A stretch of 64,000 nucleotides of DNA from Alteromonas_E sp965248545 (GTDB lineage Bacteria; Pseudomonadota; Gammaproteobacteria; Enterobacterales; Alteromonadaceae), in the NCBI GenBank assembly GCA_965248545.1, contig OZ252110.1, positions 1,798,001 through 1,862,000 on the forward strand, in the 5' to 3' direction. The notes beneath the pieces are model-generated. The model ran no database searches, was not told the DNA's origin, and saw only the letters and a list, made by a program, of their open reading frames with translations. Positions 18,623-27,706 of this stretch are shown here, one piece after another (the first letter of the stretch is position 1; every line of letters begins with the position of its first letter). The translations under genes and the position numbers were made by a program.

Positions 18623-19873
18623 TTACGTAACTTTGTGCTCTCCTTTCCAGAGATCTTTTAGTTTTTCTCGTTCTCTGACCAAATGCAGGGTTTGTTGGTC
18701 GACCATCAATTCGGCTGGACGGCAACGACTGTTGTAGTTTGAGGCCATTACAAATCCATATGCGCCAGCGCTTCGAACAGCCAACAAATCTCCCTGCTCG
18801 ATACATAAGCGTCTTTCTTTGCCTAAAAAATCACCAGTTTCACACACCGGGCCGACGATATCATAAGTCGCTTCCTTGCCTGTAGACTCCTGCTGTACTG
18901 GCACAATGTCTTGCCATGCAGAGTAAAGTGCAGGTCGCAACAAGTCGTTCATTGCGGCGTCGACTATCGCAAAGTTTTTCTCTTCACCCTCTTTGATGAA
19001 TTCAACTTTGGTTACCAAAATCCCTGCATTTCCGCTGATTGCTCGACCTGGCTCCAAAATCAACATGAGGTCGTCGCGCCCTTTGAGTTTTTCTGCCATC
19101 GCTTGTGCATATGCATCTGGATGTGGGGGTTGTTCATCTTTGTATGTCACGCCTAAACCGCCACCCACATCGAGGTGTTTGATGTGGATATCCAATTCTG
19201 CTAGCTCGTCTATTAGCACCAGTAAACGCGATAAGGCATCGACAAACGGAGACAAATCAGTCAATTGTGAACCGATATGACAATCCATTCCCACGATTGA
19301 AAGCCCTGGTAATGTCGAGGCGAGTTTGTAGACTTCAACGGCTCTGTCACTTGAAATCCCAAATTTATTGGCCTTCAAGCCAGTCGATATGTAGGGATGT
19401 GTTTTCGCATCAACATCGGGATTGATGCGAATCGAAATATCAGCCACATAACCGTTCGAATCGGCTACGTCGCTAATGCGTTGTAACTCGGATTCAGATT
19501 CTACATTGAAGCAAAAAATGCCTTGCTGCAGTGCATACAAAATCTCGTCTGGTGTTTTACCTACACCGCTGAACACGACCTTTGCTGGGTCTCCGCCTGC
19601 TTCAATAACGCGGGCTAGTTCGCCTCCGGAGACGATATCGAACCCAGAACCCAGTTTCGCCAGAGTACTTAGGACACCAAGGTTAGAGTTGGCTTTGACG
19701 GCATAGCAAATCAGATGTGGATGATCGCCAACAGCGTTGTTAAATGCGTGCCAATGGCGTTCTAGGGTTTTCCGAGAATAGATGTAGCAAGGCGTACCGT
19801 GCTGTTCAATAATGCTAGAAACGGCAACATCTTCGGCAAAAAGCTCACCGTCACGATAATTAAAATAGTCCAT
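18623..19873 (-). CDS. lysA: Diaminopimelate decarboxylase
   Basis: LysA is the pyridoxal-phosphate enzyme that decarboxylates meso-diaminopimelate to L-lysine. In its 416 residues, the PLP lysine is K60 in YAVKANSNLGVL. The glycine-rich phosphate-binding GGGLGVTY, the EPGRAI motif and the PVCETGD motif that donates a cysteine across the dimer are all present. Its ATG overlaps the stop of the preceding lptM gene (TAATG), so it is translationally coupled. Position upstream of dapF is common in Pseudomonas and marine gammaproteobacteria. Confidence 0.97.
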   Translation of the reverse strand: MDYFNYRDGELFAEDVAVSSIIEQHGTPCYIYSRKTLERHWHAFNNAVGDHPHLICYAVKANSNLGVLSTLAKLGSGFDIVSGGELARVIEAGGDPAKVVFSGVGKTPDEILYALQQGIFCFNVESESELQRISDVADSNGYVADISIRINPDVDAKTHPYISTGLKANKFGISSDRAVEVYKLASTLPGLSIVGMDCHIGSQLTDLSPFVDALSRLLVLIDELAELDIHIKHLDVGGGLGVTYKDEQPPHPDAYAQAMAEKLKGRDDLMLILEPGRAISGNAGILVTKVEFIKEGEEKNFAIVDAAMNDLLRPALYSAWQDIVPVQQESTGKEATYDIVGPVCETGDFLGKERRLCIEQGDLLAVRSAGAYGFVMASNYNSRCRPAELMVDQQTLHLVREREKLKDLWKGEHKVT

Positions 19874-20049
19874 TAATTTTGCTCGATTTGTGGCAGTTGT
19901 TCTTCAGTAACTGGTTTTTCCGGCGTTTCAGGCGCCGTTTGCTCGGTTTTTTCAGGGATATATAGCGCTCCGCGGTACCCACAGGCACCAAGTGCAAATG
20001 TTAGGATCACGAGAGGGAGCCAACGAGCATTGGATTTTCTATTAGTCAC
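19873..20049 (-). CDS. lptM: Small lipoprotein LptM (YifL family)
   Basis: This 58-codon frame on the minus strand starts with GTG at 20049; the next upstream codons run into a stop at once, so no ATG start is possible. It encodes a short signal peptide with lipobox LGAC at about residues 20-23, directly followed by GYRGALYIPE, the hallmark G-x-K/R-G-x-L-Y-x-P motif of YifL/LptM. A proline- and glutamate-rich tail follows. In E. coli LptM helps the LptDE translocon reach its oxidised form. Its stop overlaps the lysA start by one base. The conserved motif and lysA/dapF synteny make the call firm despite the small size. Confidence 0.88.
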   Translation of the reverse strand: MTNRKSNARWLPLVILTFALGACGYRGALYIPEKTEQTAPETPEKPVTEEQLPQIEQN

Positions 20050-20098
20050 TTTAAGTCAACGAGATATCTAGGATAGGCGATATCATCGCATCGAAATG

Positions 20099-21169
20099 CT
20101 AAAAAGCAAGTGTCATAAGCTTTTGACGTGTTTGGGCTGGAAATTTAACCTGTTTCCACAATTGCTGGCATACCTGCTCAGTGTTTTCCCAGTCGCGCTT
20201 TATCAACCAATCAATCAGGATATGGGGATCGTCAGGAAAAGTGATAGGCTCGATCGGATCGCGCTCTAACCAGTCTTCAACACTGTCGGTATCGAGTCTG
20301 AACATCGTTTCACAAAGATTTAAATGGCTTAACGTTTGCGCATTGGAGAGTTGCTCAAATTGTCCCGCGAGCGGTTTAAGCAAGAGCTTTTTCCCTAACT
20401 GTAGGGCTTCGCTTGAGAGCTCAAATCCTGCATTGGCGATTATGCCGTCCGCATTCACTAGGGCGGGTTTAAAAGCGCTAATCGAGGTCGGGTGCCATTC
20501 AATATGTCCATCCACGAGGTGTTCGTTGATGTCTGGATGGAAGCATTTAAAGTTGTGCTCACTAAGCGGTTCTAGCATTGCATGAATGTCACTAATTGCT
20601 TCGAACGGCAAGTAGACTAGATTGTATCCGCCTTGCGAGAACTCGACGGGCTTTTCGTGAATAAAAGGGGGCATGATGGCATGCCCAAAATGGAACCAGT
20701 GAACACCGAGTTTGATATCGCAAGGTGCGAAATAGCGCATAATAACCTTGTCGATCAGTCCTGCGCCCAGTTTAGGAGCACCCTGGGTAAAAGCGGCCTG
20801 ATGACTGATTGAAATAGACGGAATTGATTGTCGCTTTGCCGCCCATGCCGTAATAGGTTCAAAATCGTTGATAACTAAATCATACGAACGTAAATCTAGT
20901 TCGCGAATGTCTTGTAATAATTGTAGCGGCTTCGCTTGTTGAAGGGTCGCTAGTTGACTAATTTGACCGTGTTTGGAGACAAAACTGAGGCCCTGATAGG
21001 TTTTGAATTGTCCGAAACATTCCATATCGAAGTACTTTTCAGGCTCACGGCCGGAAAAGAAAAAGTCGACGTCGATATCGGGACGCTCGCTAAAGGCTTT
21101 CGCCATGATTCGAGCGCGAGTGATATGACCATTGCCGGTGCCCTGAACACCAAAAGCGATTCTCAACAT
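20099..21169 (-). CDS. Glycosyltransferase of the MJ1255/VC2487 family
   Basis: The 356-residue protein starts MLRIAFGVQGTGNGHITRARIMAKAF, a GT-B fold opening with the glycine-rich loop and HxxR of MurG-like enzymes. It later has FEPITAWAAKRQSIPSISISHQAAF and the C-terminal donor-site motif ANAGFELSSEALQLGKKLLLKP, in which E and the GF pair contact a nucleotide sugar. This is the pattern of the MJ1255/VC2487 family, whose acceptor is unknown to me. It follows the PAP2 phosphatase gene by six bases, so the pair may act on one lipid or polyprenyl-linked sugar. Confidence 0.85.
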   Translation of the reverse strand: MLRIAFGVQGTGNGHITRARIMAKAFSERPDIDVDFFFSGREPEKYFDMECFGQFKTYQGLSFVSKHGQISQLATLQQAKPLQLLQDIRELDLRSYDLVINDFEPITAWAAKRQSIPSISISHQAAFTQGAPKLGAGLIDKVIMRYFAPCDIKLGVHWFHFGHAIMPPFIHEKPVEFSQGGYNLVYLPFEAISDIHAMLEPLSEHNFKCFHPDINEHLVDGHIEWHPTSISAFKPALVNADGIIANAGFELSSEALQLGKKLLLKPLAGQFEQLSNAQTLSHLNLCETMFRLDTDSVEDWLERDPIEPITFPDDPHILIDWLIKRDWENTEQVCQQLWKQVKFPAQTRQKLMTLAF

Positions 21170-21175
21170 ATAAGG

Positions 21176-21694
21176 CTAAACCAATACAGCTAAACTAAAT
21201 AAACCTATCGAAGTGCCGAGTGCCGCGCCGGCTAGAATGTCAGTTGGGTAGTGAACGCCAAGTAGTATACGAGACAGTCCAATCAAACTAGCCCAGCTGT
21301 ATACCAAGACGCTGATACTCGGATAGAAGTAGGCAAGAATAACCGCCATTAAAAAGGCGGCGGCTGTGTGACCAGAAGGGAGACTGAATTTGTCAGACGG
21401 CTTAACATGAGCATGGAAATTCACGAACAAATCAGCCGGACGGGGCCGTTTGAAATACTTCTTAAGGATGACAAATATAGGAATCTCCATCGCATACGCT
21501 AGTACCCCGACATAAATGAATAGCTCGCCATGCACTGGATCAAATAACCAAAGTAGTGCAGCGATAAAAAGGTAAAGGTAGCCGTCACCGGTCTTTGAAA
21601 CCCAAAGTATCGGACGGCAATCAATTCGATGAGTTTTATCAAACAGATAGCGAAACAATTGCTTGTCGGCTTCTTGGATAAATTCAAATCGCAT
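21176..21694 (-). CDS. PAP2-type membrane phosphatase
   Basis: This 172-residue integral membrane protein carries the three PAP2 acid phosphatase motifs: KKYFKRPRPAD (near 79-89), PSGHTAAAF (near 107-115, catalytic histidine) and SRILLGVHYPTDILAG (near 140-155, nucleophilic histidine). Relatives dephosphorylate phosphatidic acid, phosphatidylglycerophosphate or undecaprenyl pyrophosphate; substrate cannot be told from motifs. It forms a tight pair with the glycosyltransferase downstream. Confidence 0.92.
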   Translation of the reverse strand: MRFEFIQEADKQLFRYLFDKTHRIDCRPILWVSKTGDGYLYLFIAALLWLFDPVHGELFIYVGVLAYAMEIPIFVILKKYFKRPRPADLFVNFHAHVKPSDKFSLPSGHTAAAFLMAVILAYFYPSISVLVYSWASLIGLSRILLGVHYPTDILAGAALGTSIGLFSLAVLV

Positions 21695-21899
21695 GCACTA
21701 TGCCCACGCTGTCACTAAAACACCGACGAGACTAAAGCTGAGCAATGACATAATTGTTACATTTTCAAGAAGTGTTTGTGACAACGAGGTGGCATACTGA
21801 ATATTCGTCGAAACTGCTCTGGAATTTGTTGGAAACGCAGTGCTAGACTGATAACGCGTGTTACTGGGTACGAAAAAGTACCTCGCTAGAGGAAAAAGC

Positions 21900-22385
21900 A
21901 TGGAATACAACACATCAGAATTGTGTGATTTGTTCGCAGATAGTGTCGACGTTTTAGAACCGATATTCGTCAGCTTTGGCGGTCGTTTATCTTTCGGTGG
22001 CGAAGTTACAACTGTTAAGTGCTATGAAGACAAAGGCTTAATTGACCGTGTCGTCGCCGAAAATGGCGAGGGGAAGGTCTTGTTGATTGATGGTGGTGGT
22101 TCGTTGCGACGCGCGTTGATTGACGCTCAAGTTGCCCAGACCGCAGCGGACAATCAATGGGAAGGCATTATATGCTTTGGCAGTGTAAGAGAGGTTGATG
22201 TTCTTGAAGAACTTGATCTTGGTATTCTAGCCGTTGGCAGTATTCCCGTTTTAGCTGATAGCGAGCAAACCGGTGATGTCGATATTGCGGTAAATTTCGC
22301 AGGTGTGACCTTCCTGCCAGAAGACCACATCTACGCGGATAGTACGGGTATTGTGTTATCGCCAGAGCCATTAGATGTTGATTAG
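21900..22385 (+). CDS. rraA: Regulator of ribonuclease activity A
   Basis: RraA binds the C-terminal region of RNase E and inhibits it. It is a trimer with a fold like a methyltransferase/aldolase family. The protein of 161 residues starts MEYNTSELCDLFADSVDVLEP and has GGRLSFGGEVTTVKCYED, LIDGGGSLRRALI and GIICFGSVREVD, all typical. ATG 21900 is preceded by AGAGGA at the right distance; the frame extends 14 codons further upstream, but that part shows no family resemblance. Confidence 0.96.
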   Translation: MEYNTSELCDLFADSVDVLEPIFVSFGGRLSFGGEVTTVKCYEDKGLIDRVVAENGEGKVLLIDGGGSLRRALIDAQVAQTAADNQWEGIICFGSVREVDVLEELDLGILAVGSIPVLADSEQTGDVDIAVNFAGVTFLPEDHIYADSTGIVLSPEPLDVD

Positions 22386-22388
22386 CTC

Positions 22389-23177
22389 CTACTCGGCTGC
22401 GTAAACCTCGTTTAGATAAGCAGCAATTCTGACGCCCGCCTGTTGTAAGCGCATCGAAACCGTTGGGATGTGCTGATAAAGATAATCCCAGCTCATGTTA
22501 TTGGCATCAGTTGGATAGATGGTATCGCGAATTTCGGTGCTTTCAGTGATCCACACGACAGGATCTGATTCCCACCATTGCTCTACATGCTGTTGGGTGA
22601 TTTTGCGTCCAAGCCAGTCCGCCCATTCGCTGTATGACAGTTGGCGGCGATCAAGCATTTGAGAATCCCAAACTCGATGTAAATTAGAGTCTTCCCAAAA
22701 GAAACGAACCTTCACATCATTGCCACCGCGGTCGGTGCCGTTGCCAGCGTGCAATGGTTGATGTAAGTCACCGATGATATGCACAATAAAGCGCAGTGCC
22801 AGTTGTTTTTGTTCCAGGCTGGCATCCTTATCGAGTAGCGTTGCTCTGAATTGCGCAAGCGCGGTCACACTATCACCTTGTTCAGGTGCTCCAACCTCGT
22901 GGTAGTGTTTTCCTTCTGGCACTGTTACGTAGTGGTATGGGCCCGCGACGACTTGCCAAAACTCCGACGGATTTGAGCGTTGTTCATCAGCATAGCTAGA
23001 AGCCTCAGCAAGTGATTCATTGGGTAACAGAGCTTCAACGGCAACCCTTGCTGAATCTGATAAATAATCTTCAGCAATTTTACCCGTGATGCGATGTCCT
23101 ATTTGTCCCCAAGCCATCACCTGCCCACTGACGAGGGAAAAACAGATAGAAATAGGTAAAAGAATATTTAGTCTCAT
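22389..23177 (-). CDS. Secreted S1/P1-type nuclease
   Basis: This trinuclear-zinc nuclease acts on single-stranded nucleic acid and 3'-nucleotides. The signal peptide ends ...GQVMA so the mature protein begins with W23, which matters because the N-terminal Trp of P1 nuclease is itself a zinc ligand. Other ligands are in GQIGHRITGKIAEDYL, HIIGDLHQPLHAGNGTDRGGNDV and NLHRVWDSQML. Its 262 residues match the bacterial family. It follows ubiX by 12 bases; the periplasmic or secreted enzyme probably scavenges phosphate and nucleosides from DNA or RNA. Confidence 0.93.
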   Translation of the reverse strand: MRLNILLPISICFSLVSGQVMAWGQIGHRITGKIAEDYLSDSARVAVEALLPNESLAEASSYADEQRSNPSEFWQVVAGPYHYVTVPEGKHYHEVGAPEQGDSVTALAQFRATLLDKDASLEQKQLALRFIVHIIGDLHQPLHAGNGTDRGGNDVKVRFFWEDSNLHRVWDSQMLDRRQLSYSEWADWLGRKITQQHVEQWWESDPVVWITESTEIRDTIYPTDANNMSWDYLYQHIPTVSMRLQQAGVRIAAYLNEVYAAE

Positions 23178-23189
23178 ATTTTTCCTTAT

Positions 23190-23837
23190 TTATTCTGGCC
23201 CGTAGCCCCAGCGCTTGGTTAAGTCATGCGCGATGTTTAAGTGGTCTAAAATGCGGGCGACTACAAAATCGACTAAGTCGTCGATTGAATTTGGTTTGTG
23301 ATAAAAACCGGGGGCAGCTGGCATTACGGTTACACCGAGTTTGCTTAAAGTCAGCATATTTTCCAGATGAATCGATGATAGTGGCATTTCTCTAGGCACG
23401 ATCAACAATTGTCCGCGTTCCTTGAGTACAACATCAGCGGCACGTTCGATGAGGTTGTCACAACCGCCACGTGCGACTGCTGACAACGTGCCAGTGGAGC
23501 AGGGGCAAATAACCATTTGTTGCGGTGCTGATGAGCCGGACGCCACAGGGGAAAACCAATCTTCTTTTCCGCATACAACGACTTGCTCTTGCTTAGCTCC
23601 ATATCGTTCTGTAAACCAGGCTTCTGCTTTCTCTTTACCCGCGGGAACTTTAACGTCCTCTTCGGTAGCAAACACGACTTTCGCTGCCGACGAGATTAAT
23701 ACAAACACTTGAAAGTCTGCAGCAATGAGCTGTTCCAATAATCGCAGTGCGTAAGGTGCGCCCGATGCTCCTGTAATAGCCAGTGTAATGCGCTTGTCCC
23801 AACGACTTTTCACGTAAGGAGTAGAGTCTTCACTCAT
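23190..23837 (-). CDS. ubiX: Flavin prenyltransferase UbiX
   Basis: UbiX prenylates FMN with dimethylallyl phosphate to make the cofactor of the decarboxylase UbiD in ubiquinone synthesis. The protein has the FMN-binding ITGASGAPYALRLLEQL (near 20-36), CPCSTGTLSAVARGGCDNLIERAADVVLKE and the REMPLSSIHLENM motif. Its 215 residues are typical. The start overlaps the mpl stop by four bases. The neighbourhood mpl-ubiX is common in gammaproteobacteria. Confidence 0.95.
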   Translation of the reverse strand: MSEDSTPYVKSRWDKRITLAITGASGAPYALRLLEQLIAADFQVFVLISSAAKVVFATEEDVKVPAGKEKAEAWFTERYGAKQEQVVVCGKEDWFSPVASGSSAPQQMVICPCSTGTLSAVARGGCDNLIERAADVVLKERGQLLIVPREMPLSSIHLENMLTLSKLGVTVMPAAPGFYHKPNSIDDLVDFVVARILDHLNIAHDLTKRWGYGPE

Positions 23838-25231
23838 ATTGATTTTCCTAGCTGGGTTAGAATTTTCCCATGAATGCCTTCAAAGCCTCCGTTACTCATC
23901 ACCAAAATATGTTGGTTTGGAATATTGAGTGCTTCAGGGCTGCCCATTGGAACGTCCGCTACTAGGTGCTCACTACGCACCAGAGCCTCAACGAGTTCAT
24001 CGACAGAGTGAAATACGTGTACCGGCACTGAGCTCGCTTTGGTCACAGCCTCGATCGACCAGGTCACACTATCCGGTAAGTAGATAAATACCTCATTGGC
24101 ATCACACCAAGCGTCCGCTAATAAGTCCTTATGGACGCCCATTTTCATCGTGTTCGAACGAGGCTCAAGAACAGCGATTACGCGCTCTTGGCCAACTTGC
24201 TGGCGCAGGCCTTGCAGCGTGGTTTTGATCGCCGTCGGGTGGTGTGCAAAATCGTCATATACGCGGGTATGCCCGACTTGACCCTTTAATTCCATCCGGC
24301 GTTTTACATTCTTGAAACTAGCCAGTGCTTCAATCGCATCGGTGACCGTAACACCAGCATGGTGAGCTGCAGCGATAGCCATTAAGCCATTACTGACGTT
24401 GTGCATGCCAATCAAGTCCCACTCCACAACACCAAGGGTTTTACCTTGGTGAAGCACTTCAAATTGACTGCCGTCGGCATTAATCAGCGCAAATGCCCAT
24501 TGCTCACCGACCTGTTGTTGTTCGCTCCAACAACCTTGTCGAATGACTTCCGCGATATTTTCATCGTCACCCGGGCGGATGATCAGGCCATTCCCCGGTA
24601 CGCTGCGCACTAGGTGATGGAACTGTCGCTGGATAGCGGCGAGGTCAGGAAAAATATCAGCATGGTCGAACTCAAGATTATTAAGAACAAGTGTTCTTGG
24701 ACGGTAGTGGACAAACTTTGAGCGCTTGTCGAAGAAGGCGCTATCGTATTCATCTGCTTCAATCACGAAGAAAGGCGTAGTGCCGATGCGCGCTGAGATT
24801 CCAAAGTTTTGCGGAATGCCACCAATGAGAAAACCTGGATTGAGACCAACATTGTCCAATATCCAAGCGACCATACTACTGGTCGTTGTTTTGCCATGCG
24901 TGCCCGCGATCCCGATAACCCAGCGATCTTTCAACAAGTTGTCGAGCAACCATTGTGGTCCGCTGGTGTAGGGCAAGTTCCGGTTTAGCACATATTCTAC
25001 GGCCGGATTTCCACGCGACATCGCGTTGCCGATAATGACAATGTCGGGCGTTGGTTCAAATTGCTCAGGGTCATAACCTTGGGTCAGCTCGATACCAAGA
25101 TCCATCAATTGAGTGGACATTGGAGGATAAACGTTTCTGTCTGAACCCGTGACGTGGTGTCCTAGGGCTTTTGCGATGGCCGCAATTCCACCCATAAAAC
25201 TGCCGCAAATTCCCAAAATATGTACGTGCAT
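23834..25231 (-). CDS. mpl: Murein tripeptide ligase Mpl
   Basis: Mpl joins recycled L-Ala-gamma-D-Glu-meso-Dap to UDP-MurNAc, salvaging peptidoglycan. The 465 residues have the N-terminal Rossmann GICGSFMGGIAAIAKALGHHVTGSD, the Mur ligase ATP loop GIAGTHGKTTTSSM (near 108-121), FFVIEADEYDSAFFDKRSKF, and the C-terminal YDDFAHHPTAIKTTL. The DEYD and HHPT motifs separate Mpl from MurC. It overlaps ubiX and is divergent from fbp across about 220 bases in which I see no gene. Confidence 0.96.
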   Translation of the reverse strand: MHVHILGICGSFMGGIAAIAKALGHHVTGSDRNVYPPMSTQLMDLGIELTQGYDPEQFEPTPDIVIIGNAMSRGNPAVEYVLNRNLPYTSGPQWLLDNLLKDRWVIGIAGTHGKTTTSSMVAWILDNVGLNPGFLIGGIPQNFGISARIGTTPFFVIEADEYDSAFFDKRSKFVHYRPRTLVLNNLEFDHADIFPDLAAIQRQFHHLVRSVPGNGLIIRPGDDENIAEVIRQGCWSEQQQVGEQWAFALINADGSQFEVLHQGKTLGVVEWDLIGMHNVSNGLMAIAAAHHAGVTVTDAIEALASFKNVKRRMELKGQVGHTRVYDDFAHHPTAIKTTLQGLRQQVGQERVIAVLEPRSNTMKMGVHKDLLADAWCDANEVFIYLPDSVTWSIEAVTKASSVPVHVFHSVDELVEALVRSEHLVADVPMGSPEALNIPNQHILVMSNGGFEGIHGKILTQLGKSI

Positions 25232-25449
25232 GCGAGGATCTATTGTTTCTTGTTATGTGCGCACTTTACCAGAAGCAGGGTCGCTGTCGAATATCCGATT
25301 TGTTAATTGAGTCAACAAGGTTACAATTAGCGCGCGTCGTGTGGCATTTCTAACAATAATAACCATACGATGGCCACAAATGCCGTAAGTGTGTTTGCCT
25401 TACACTGTGCGCATACCACCCTACACAAAATGAAAGGACTGTTTTAAGA

Positions 25450-26427
25450 ATGAAACGACTTAACTCACAGCTGCAAAAAGATGGTGCACCGCTCGAACTG
25501 ATTTTATTGATCCGTACTCTATTGGCTGGTTGCAAAGAAATCTCTTTCCGTGTCAGCCAAGGTGCACTGGCCGGTGTGCTTGGCTCAACGTTGAGCGAAA
25601 ATGTTCAAGGCGAAACGCAGAAAAAGCTGGATGTTATTTCAAATCAAATTTTAAAAGACACGTTACGCGAATCTGGTTACGTGAAAGCAATTTCGTCTGA
25701 AGAAGAGGATGAGGTTGTACCTTGTAACCCAGAAGGAAAATACTTGGTGAGCTTCGACCCATTGGATGGGTCATCGAATACTGAGATCAACAGTTTAATC
25801 GGCACAATTTTTTCGATTACACACGCACCACAATGGATGCAACCTGATGATCCTTCCGCTTTTCTCCAACCGGGGACGCAAATGGTTGCGGCGGGCTACG
25901 TGTTATATGGTCCGTCAACAATGTTGGCGATGACGACTGGCAGAGGCACTCACTTATACACGTTAGATAAAACTCACGGTGGCTTCCTGGTTACCCAAGC
26001 CAATGTGAAAGTACCTGAAGACACCAGCGAATTTGCAATCAATACTTCTAATCAACGTCATTGGGAAGAACCGATACAGCGTTATGTCGCTGACTTAATC
26101 GCTGGCTCTGAAGGTCCGCGCGAGAAAGATTACAACATGCGTTGGGTCGCCGCTATGGTGGGGGATATCCATCGTGTGTTATGCCGTGGTGGCATTTTCG
26201 CCTACCCCTTTGATAAGCGAAACCCTGCAAAACCGGGTAAGTTGCGTTTGCTATACGAAGCCAATCCAATGGCTTTCCTGATGGAGCAAGCAGGTGGTTT
26301 AGCTGACACTGGTGCTGGTCGAATCATGGAAGTCATGCCGACTGAAATTCACCAGCGCGTGCCGACATTACTGGGCTCCAAGAATGAAATTGAAGCATGT
26401 CTGAGCTACTACGACTCAGAGGCCTAG
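25450..26427 (+). CDS. fbp: Fructose-1,6-bisphosphatase, class I
   Basis: This enzyme hydrolyses fructose 1,6-bisphosphate to fructose 6-phosphate, the committed step of gluconeogenesis. It has 325 residues, with metal-binding SSEEEDEV (near 80-87) and SFDPLDGSSNTEIN (near 103-116), substrate-binding NMRWVAAMVGDIHRVLCRGGIF and KLRLLYEANPMAFLMEQAGG. AAAGGA lies about 11 bases before the ATG. It is followed 80 bases later by ppa in the same direction, possibly on one transcript. Confidence 0.97.
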   Translation: MKRLNSQLQKDGAPLELILLIRTLLAGCKEISFRVSQGALAGVLGSTLSENVQGETQKKLDVISNQILKDTLRESGYVKAISSEEEDEVVPCNPEGKYLVSFDPLDGSSNTEINSLIGTIFSITHAPQWMQPDDPSAFLQPGTQMVAAGYVLYGPSTMLAMTTGRGTHLYTLDKTHGGFLVTQANVKVPEDTSEFAINTSNQRHWEEPIQRYVADLIAGSEGPREKDYNMRWVAAMVGDIHRVLCRGGIFAYPFDKRNPAKPGKLRLLYEANPMAFLMEQAGGLADTGAGRIMEVMPTEIHQRVPTLLGSKNEIEACLSYYDSEA

Positions 26428-26508
26428 ACAATGGTCGTAAACGGATGCTATTTGGTTTGCTTATCCGTATAATCGCGACACTATTTTAGAATCACAAAGG
26501 AAATACAC

Positions 26509-27042
26509 ATGAGCTTGAACGCCATTCCTGCTGGTAGCAACGTGCCAGAAGAAGTCAATGTAATCATTGAAATTCCAGCACACGCTGATCCAGTAAAGTA
26601 CGAAGTAGACAAAGACACCGGCGCACTATTCGTTGATCGTTTTATGGCAACGTGCATGCACTATCCAACTAACTACGGTTATGTTCCAAATACCTTGTCT
26701 GACGACGGTGACCCTGTAGATGTTCTAGTCATCACGCCATTCCCATTATTGGCTGGTTCAGTTATTCCAGTACGTCCAATCGGCGTGTTGAAAATGACCG
26801 ACGAATCTGGCGAAGATGCTAAAGTACTTGCGGTTCCAAAAGACAAATTGTCGACTATCTATCGTGACGTCAAAAACATCGAAGATGCGCCACCGCTATT
26901 GTTAAAGCAAATTGAGCACTTCTTTGCCCACTATAAAGATTTGGAGCCGAACAAATGGGTCAAAATCGAAGGGTGGGAAGGTATCGACGCTGCGAAGCTC
27001 GAAATAACCTCAAGTGTTGAGCGTTTCGAAAAAACGTTATAA
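26509..27042 (+). CDS. ppa: Inorganic pyrophosphatase, family I
   Basis: It hydrolyses pyrophosphate released by biosynthesis. Its 177 residues carry KYEVDKDTGALFVDRF, YPTNYGYVPNTLSDDGDPVDVLVI (metal-binding aspartates) and the C-terminal KDLEPNKWVKIEGW. AAAGGAAA precedes the ATG. A strong intrinsic terminator follows at 27073-27099. Confidence 0.97.
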   Translation: MSLNAIPAGSNVPEEVNVIIEIPAHADPVKYEVDKDTGALFVDRFMATCMHYPTNYGYVPNTLSDDGDPVDVLVITPFPLLAGSVIPVRPIGVLKMTDESGEDAKVLAVPKDKLSTIYRDVKNIEDAPPLLLKQIEHFFAHYKDLEPNKWVKIEGWEGIDAAKLEITSSVERFEKTL

Positions 27043-27072
27043 ACGCTGACCGCTAAAACATCATCAGCTATC

Positions 27073-27099
27073 GAAGAGCCCTTTATTTTGGGCTCTTTT
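27073..27099 (+). terminator. Intrinsic terminator after ppa
   Basis: AAGAGCCC (27073-27080) pairs perfectly with GGGCTCTT (27089-27096) around an eight-base loop, and the right arm runs into a T5 tract. It ends the fbp/ppa transcript, 30 bases after the ppa stop. Confidence 0.9.
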
Positions 27100-27162
27100 T
27101 GTTTCACACTAACTCGCTTACGTATACGTTGTTATCCGTTTCGATTGCGCTTAGAGGTTTTT

Positions 27163-27639
27163 ATGTTGCGTGCTGCACTATTGGGATTGGTTTGCTCAAT
27201 GTTGTTGGTTGTTTCACCAGCAATAGCGAAAGACTTTAAAGAATTATACTGGGAAGATCTGGCGCCCGAAGATTTCGCTATTCCTGAAGTGCCCGTTGTG
27301 CACGATGGCAGTATGACACAAGCCATGCCCAATGCGCCGGTGATAACTGCACTGAATGGCCAACAAGTCAAAATCCCCGGTTTTGTCGTGCCGCTTGAGG
27401 GTAGCGCAACGATGACGACTGAATTTTTGCTGGTGCCTTACTTTGGAGCCTGTATTCACGTTCCGCCACCACCCTCTAATCAGATCGTACATGTAAAATT
27501 TGAAGAAGGTGTGCCGATAGATAACTTGTATGATGCTGTTTGGGTGTCAGGTACGCTTTCGACTGATGGTTGGAGCGGTGATATTGCCACGGTCGGCTAC
27601 ACATTGGCAGGAGTCTCAGTAACACCTTTCGACGGTTAA
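27163..27639 (+). CDS. DUF3299 family secreted protein
   Basis: The 158-residue protein starts at ATG 27163 with AGAGG six bases upstream; the frame stays open upstream into the ppa terminator, which argues against the longer form. A signal peptide ends SPAIA before KDFKEL. The mature part contains ELYWEDLAPEDF, then the DUF3299 core QQVKIPGFVVPLEG...EFLLVPYFGACIHVPPPPSNQIVHV. The conserved CIHVPPPPxN motif suggests metal or ligand binding, but the function of the family is not known. It stands between a terminator and the chemoreceptor gene. Confidence 0.85.
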   Translation: MLRAALLGLVCSMLLVVSPAIAKDFKELYWEDLAPEDFAIPEVPVVHDGSMTQAMPNAPVITALNGQQVKIPGFVVPLEGSATMTTEFLLVPYFGACIHVPPPPSNQIVHVKFEEGVPIDNLYDAVWVSGTLSTDGWSGDIATVGYTLAGVSVTPFDG

Positions 27640-27706
27640 CACTTCGCGAGCATTTGACCTATACTCAGACTGCGACTCTGTTGATTGCGGTAACTATAGG
27701 ACTCTT

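Noticed and set aside
21698..21913. A 71-codon minus-strand frame opposite the rraA promoter
   Set aside because: Its first part lies inside rraA on the other strand and no ribosome binding site is present; only its last 17 codons looked worth a note, under the PAP2 finding.
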